In this document: positions 59,801-64,000 of the stretch, one piece after another | Position numbering within the stretch: the stretch's first letter is position 1 | Layout: each line of letters starts with the position of its first letter | DNA from: Apostichopus japonicus | Taxonomy: Eukaryota > Echinodermata > Holothuroidea > Aspidochirotida > Stichopodidae | Direction: 5' to 3' | Assembly (NCBI RefSeq): GCF_037975245.1 | Contig: NC_092576.1 | Span: 31,226,611 to 31,290,610, forward strand | DNA length: 64,000 nucleotides | Position numbers and translations under genes: made by a program | Notes under the pieces: model-generated | What the model was told of the DNA's origin: nothing | The model's input: only the letters and a program-made list of their open reading frames with translations | The model's database searches: none

Positions 59801-60480
59801 GACCTTGGATCACATGACCGTTATGTTTTGAAATGATCCCTTACCCCATTCACAACTGGTCCCAAAATATCAACCACGTCGGATCCTGTCAATGGGAATT
59901 ATTGCTTGTTTTAATATTTTGGTTTTTGGCCTCTAACTGACCTTTGGTGACCTTCACAGGCACCAAAAAAAAATAGGGCACATCTACTCAATGTGGTACT
60001 CATATGCACCAAATATTAGATTGGTCCAAGCTTTCCTACTTGAGATACCGTGTTTACAAGCCAGGCGTCACACACACGCATACACACACTCTCCGCCTGC
60101 ATGAATGCATACAGTAGGTTTCGATTCGATCGAAACCAATAAATGGGATTCCCTCTGGTCATATCATCTTTGGTTCCTTGCTTTAGCAAAAGGAACCTAT
60201 GTGGTCAACTTGGTGTGTGTCTGTTTGTCTGTCTGTAGCACTTGCTTGGGTACACTGTAAGTCAACAGGGAAAAGTTGAACTCAACTTAAACTTGGTATT
60301 TAGATTCCCATAGTGAGAAGGTGTGCCCTATTGTTTTCGGTGCCTGTAAAGGTCACCAAAGGTCAATTAGGGGCCAACAACCAAATAATAAACAAAGCAA
60401 TAACTCCCATTGACAGGGTCTGACATATTATTATTTTTGCGATAACTTGAGAACAAAATGTCCGTCAAGGTTGAGAGTTT
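56890..60480. repeat. Cluster of hairpin-tipped repeats rich in AGGTCA motifs
   Basis: Several diverged copies, in both orientations, of the repeat also seen at 49,931-51,113. Two direct copies of a ~480-bp block run from about 57,130 to 57,560 and from 57,600 to 58,010. Hairpins mark ends at 58,620-58,647, 60,117-60,137 and 60,172-60,197. The phrase TGACCTTTGGTGACCTTGGA and its relatives recur. Short open frames in it are chance. A terminus resembling CAGTGGTGTGGCCAGG lies at 59,664. Confidence 0.7.
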
Positions 60481-60489
60481 TGCTTTTGC

Positions 60490-61400
60490 AGGCCAGGAAA
60501 AAAGACGTAACACGGGAACCTGGTTCCCGGGAAATTTAAGTCACTCGCGGGAAATTTTGGAGCAGAGATAAAAATATAAATATTCGTCACTCGCGGGAAA
60601 TTTGGAGCAAAGATAAAAAAAATATTAAAAAAAACAAGACAGCAAAAACAGAACTATAAAAAAAAATCGCCCTCGTTATATCAGGTGTCTGTGTAAAATT
60701 AATAGTGACATGCGTTTGCTTTAGCAGTGCGATAAGTTCTCACAATCCCGCATCAAATTTGAAGCAGTGCGAGAGGGTCGGGCGCAATCACCGGGAACTT
60801 CCCGCAAAGTCAATGGCAAAATTACGGCTTCCACGAAGCAATTTCAGTACCAGCGACAATAACCTAACATCCACACAAATCTCCGACCACATGGTAGTCT
60901 TACTTCACACTAAGTCAACGTGAAAATCTAACCTAGCCATCTGTTTATTCGCTCTAGTTGTGTCGCAAATAAAAAATATTTTAATATATAATAATATACA
61001 TGGAAACTGCAATCTTCGACCACATGTTAGCCTAACAACCACACTAAGTCAATGGGAAATGTAGCCCAAGGATCGTTTCGCAAAAAAAACAACAACAATA
61101 CTTTGCGTAGCTTTTTTTACATACTTTCCAGGCTGCTATCGTCGCGCATGGTACCCGAACACCACACGTAGTCAACGGGAAAATCTTGCCTAAGCATCTC
61201 TTTATTTGCTGAAATTGTGACGCAGTTAGCTAAAACTAAAATATCCATGAAATACTGCAACAACCATCATGTTAGCCTAACAACCACACTAAGTCAATGG
61301 GAAATGTAGCCTAACCTTTGGTTTGCAAAAAAAAAAAAAAAAAATGCGTAGCTTAGTTTACAACTTTCAATTTGCTGGAAATCGGCATTTGTTTGGAAGG
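60490..61400. mobile_element. Element with GGTTCCCGGGAA-type terminus and tandem interior
   Basis: The left end has CAGGCCAGGAAAAAAGACG followed by CGCGGGAAATTT repeats. The interior (60,870-61,340) is a tandem array of a ~150-bp unit with CACACTAAGTCAATGGGAAA, the same unit as inside the CCGGGTACCCGG element at 7013-8199. The right end is not clear. Confidence 0.55.
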
Positions 61401-61518
61401 TATGTGCTATGTCTTAAAGAAAATTGTATTTTATATTGGAGTAGTTTCTAGTTGTTATTATTTCTTTACATCAATCTGGTAACATTCTAGAGTAATTTTA
61501 AACAAGTTACGATGGTAC

Positions 61519-62956
61519 TAGTGTTGCGCCGATATCACCAATATCGGTTGTGGCCGATATCCGATATTATCATCCCAATATCGGTCCGATACCGATACGA
61601 TACCGATATTTTTTAACAGACAAAATAAACTGGACGCAGTAAATGTGAGCCTTAACATCGTAAAGACTTACAAGTTGCTTACAGTGTTAACGTATGCTTG
61701 CAAAATTGCATCTTAATTAGGTTACGAACTGTCGATCACAATGTAAAAGTTATAATTTATTGAGTTTATACTCAATGTACAACTTATTCACTTGACCGTA
61801 TAGAGAAAAAAAAACTGAAAATCAGTAGAGAAATGACCAATTGTGTACGGAAAGTAAGGTGGTACACCTTTCAAATATTACGAAAGATCGAGCAATTTTA
61901 CTCTCGAAAAATTCACGCAAAACTGGCATATCGTACTAAATGCAACTAATGTCATGTAAACAAGGCTCTAGTGGATCCATTTATGAATATACCGTAAGAC
62001 CACATCTGTTGTTAAGCGGGGAAAAAGAAAGTATTTTCTAGAATTTCCAAAAATTACGGAAAAAATAATATCCTACCATAGTTAAGTGTATGGTAAATAG
62101 CCTAACCACCTCGGCGGTTACGGATCTCACGTAATTAAAAAGTTCCCTGGCAACGTGCCAAAAATGTTAACAAACAGGTGTTACACAGGGGATGAGCTCA
62201 CAGTTGTTTGGGAAGGTACCTGGGAAAATTTGCAGCACATGTACCGTGGTAGTTGGGTATAGGGTTAAACACTGCAGTTGTAAAAATGTACGCATAGTGC
62301 ACGCTATTCATTGTTAGGCAGTCTAGAAACAAGGCTTTGCTGAACGTTGTTTGTTTCATAATATCGGAAGTTTTGTAAGTTGCACAGATTGAAAGACAGA
62401 TTAAATCTCTTTTCATTTTATAACATTATATAGGTACTCTAACTCGTCATTTTAAAATTTATCAGTTTCGTGACAATTTAAATAAAAAAAGTTGTCAGTA
62501 TTTTGTGTTCGCGGGAAATTGAACAAGGTTTTCCAACACTGCTGAACTGTGCAGTTATACATCCTGTTCAAGGTTTTCACGGAGGCCTTTGAGAAATGAA
62601 TGGTTAGTACAGTGTATAATGCTGCACTGATGCTCTGTGTAGGCCAAGGTTCACGAAGGTCATTGGTTATATTCGCGCGCCGTAGACATGTTTTTAGAGG
62701 TTACGGAGGGTCAGGTTTCCATGGATATTAATCGAAAATCAATCTGAGTTTAACTGACGCTAAAGAAATGGATCGTCTTGGGCAGATTAACAGATCATTG
62801 CAAGTATAACGAAGTAGCTCTGCTGTTAAAAAGAAAAGTTCAATATCGGTTTGCTGTTATCGGCAATTAGGCAAAATTTTACCGATACCGATATGCTGCC
62901 GATATTGCAAATATCGGCCGATACCGATATTGAAAACGATTATCGTAGCAACACTA
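61519..62956. mobile_element. hAT-like element with CCGATATCGG termini
   Basis: Flanked by 8-bp duplications GATGGTAC (61511-61518 and 62957-62964). Ends TAGTGTTGCGCCGATATC and TAGTGTTGCTACGATAAT. Each end carries multiple CCGATAT and ATATCGG motifs. The interior matches that of the CGTTTAAACG element. It is inserted in the right copy of the AATCGG-type element, which continues at 62,965. Confidence 0.9.
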
Positions 62957-62964
62957 GATGGTAC

Positions 62965-63584
62965 AATTTGCTTTTCGGTTTGATTGGCCTGAGCATACAT
63001 TTTCTAATTGAACTCGAATGGAGTTAAATAGGTAACGAATAGGTATGTTTAACTTCAAGTTTGTAACATTTCTATTTGTTTATAAACGGTATAATACTGA
63101 AAATAAGTTCAAAATAAAGTCGGAATGTAGCCAATATGTAAATAAAATTTACACTTTGGTAAAGACTGAAGATGGATGGTTTGTCTGAGGTGCTTTTTGA
63201 GATGGATATTTTGAGTAACTATTCTTAGCCCATTTCAAGCCATTAACAGGTGACATACACGTCGAGGTAGTTAGGCCATTCGCTGAACACAGTGCTGACT
63301 AGGTAGGATGTCATATTTTCGTATTTTGGAAATTTGTAAAAAAAAAAAAAAATCCCGAGAAACTCCAGAGGTAGTTTGATACAAACAAAAGGATACCTAA
63401 GAGCCTTTGTATTACAACGAAAGCAAAAGGAAACAGGAAAATCACAACAATAATTTTTTCTATCACAAATTTTATTGCTGATTTCGTATAAACGGGATAT
63501 TTTCTCTTTTTGAAATAATCGGAATCGGTACGATTATGAAAAAATAATCGGTATTTACTGTTATGCATAATCGTTTGATCCCTA
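62965..63584. mobile_element. AATCGG-type DNA element, right copy (inverted)
   Basis: Inverted relative to 47,928-48,604, with the terminus at 63,584 (complement TAGGGATCAAACGATTATGC). Together with 61,480-61,510 it forms one copy split by the CCGATATCGG element. 63,585-64,000 shows no gene; part of it (63,778-63,850) matches 55,850-55,910. Confidence 0.7.
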
Positions 63585-64000
63585 GAACGGATTACTAGTT
63601 TAATCCATGTGCGAACGTGATAATCTAATATCGTACGTCGAGTATGAATGAAGGATGGTGTCGGTTGCTTTTTTCCAAGGTTTGTGCTTTTCTTTTGGAA
63701 GGCCCTAATATTGCGTGTTATTTTTTATATTTTTTTTTATAACCGTGCGTGTAAGAGTATGTACATACTGTAGCCTAGGCTATGCATATTGAATGTATGG
63801 CATTGACAGTCTCGGAACTAAGTGCTTTGAACCATAGATGAAAGTTGAGGAAAATACCGGTTGTAGTTACGATACCGGGATTCATGTTGCAACAAAACGA
63901 CTCATGTGCTACCGTAACATGGTTTAACACATTTGTAGTACACTGGCAATCACTGTAAAAATGGTCCACCAAATCGGGTCAATTGGGTCTTAAATTTTCA

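Noticed and set aside
47928-63584. A single 15.7-kb composite transposon bounded by the AATCGG termini
   Set aside because: The 8 bases outside the two ends do not match, and each side can be read as an incomplete copy broken by other insertions.

Overview
This is animal nuclear DNA. It is AT-rich, its genes are made of short exons with GT-AG introns, and most of the intergenic space is transposon-derived. A NACHT ATPase exon of invertebrate NLR type, an ATG101-like exon and dense Ty3/Gypsy, Penelope-like and hAT-like debris suggest a marine invertebrate deuterostome. My best guess is an echinoderm, possibly a sea cucumber; that is inference, not proof.

Layout. 1-3.8 kb is the 3' end of a Ty3/Gypsy retrotransposon (RNase H, integrase, polypurine tract, 3' LTR). 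3.99-10.7 kb is a ~120-bp satellite array split by a 5.2-kb DNA element. That element has a TA target duplication, holds a BEN-domain gene fragment, and itself contains an 8-bp-TSD element. 10.7-19.3 kb is sparse: duplications, hairpin-ended elements, a Penelope relic, a 686-bp hAT-like element and a few weak minus-strand exons. At 19.57 kb there is an isolated ATG101-like exon, followed by a putative solo LTR (19,880-21,201).

21.4-41.4 kb holds the central gene, on the + strand. Eighteen coding exons can be joined through GT-AG junctions into one uninterrupted frame of 1,323 codons. The product has a signal peptide, four Ig-like domains in a V-C-V-C order, one transmembrane helix with a basic stop-transfer stretch, a short cytoplasmic linker, a NACHT NTPase with intact Walker A and Walker B, and a C-terminal region built from a repeated multi-exon module that I do not recognise. 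It reads as a membrane-anchored receptor with an extracellular Ig recognition part and an intracellular NLR-type oligomerisation engine.

41.4-64 kb is a transposon graveyard. It contains three hAT-like elements nested in each other (each with its own 8-bp TSD), a second truncated copy of the Gypsy LTR, a 4.8-kb TA-TSD element, hairpin-tipped repeats rich in AGGTCA half-sites, and several non-autonomous elements that share interiors while carrying different palindromic subterminal repeats. No confident host gene was found there.

The two observations I rate highest are the Ig-TM-NACHT receptor, with evidence that its Ig part arose by duplication of a V-intron-C unit, and the set of DNA elements that keep an interior but swap terminal palindrome motifs.
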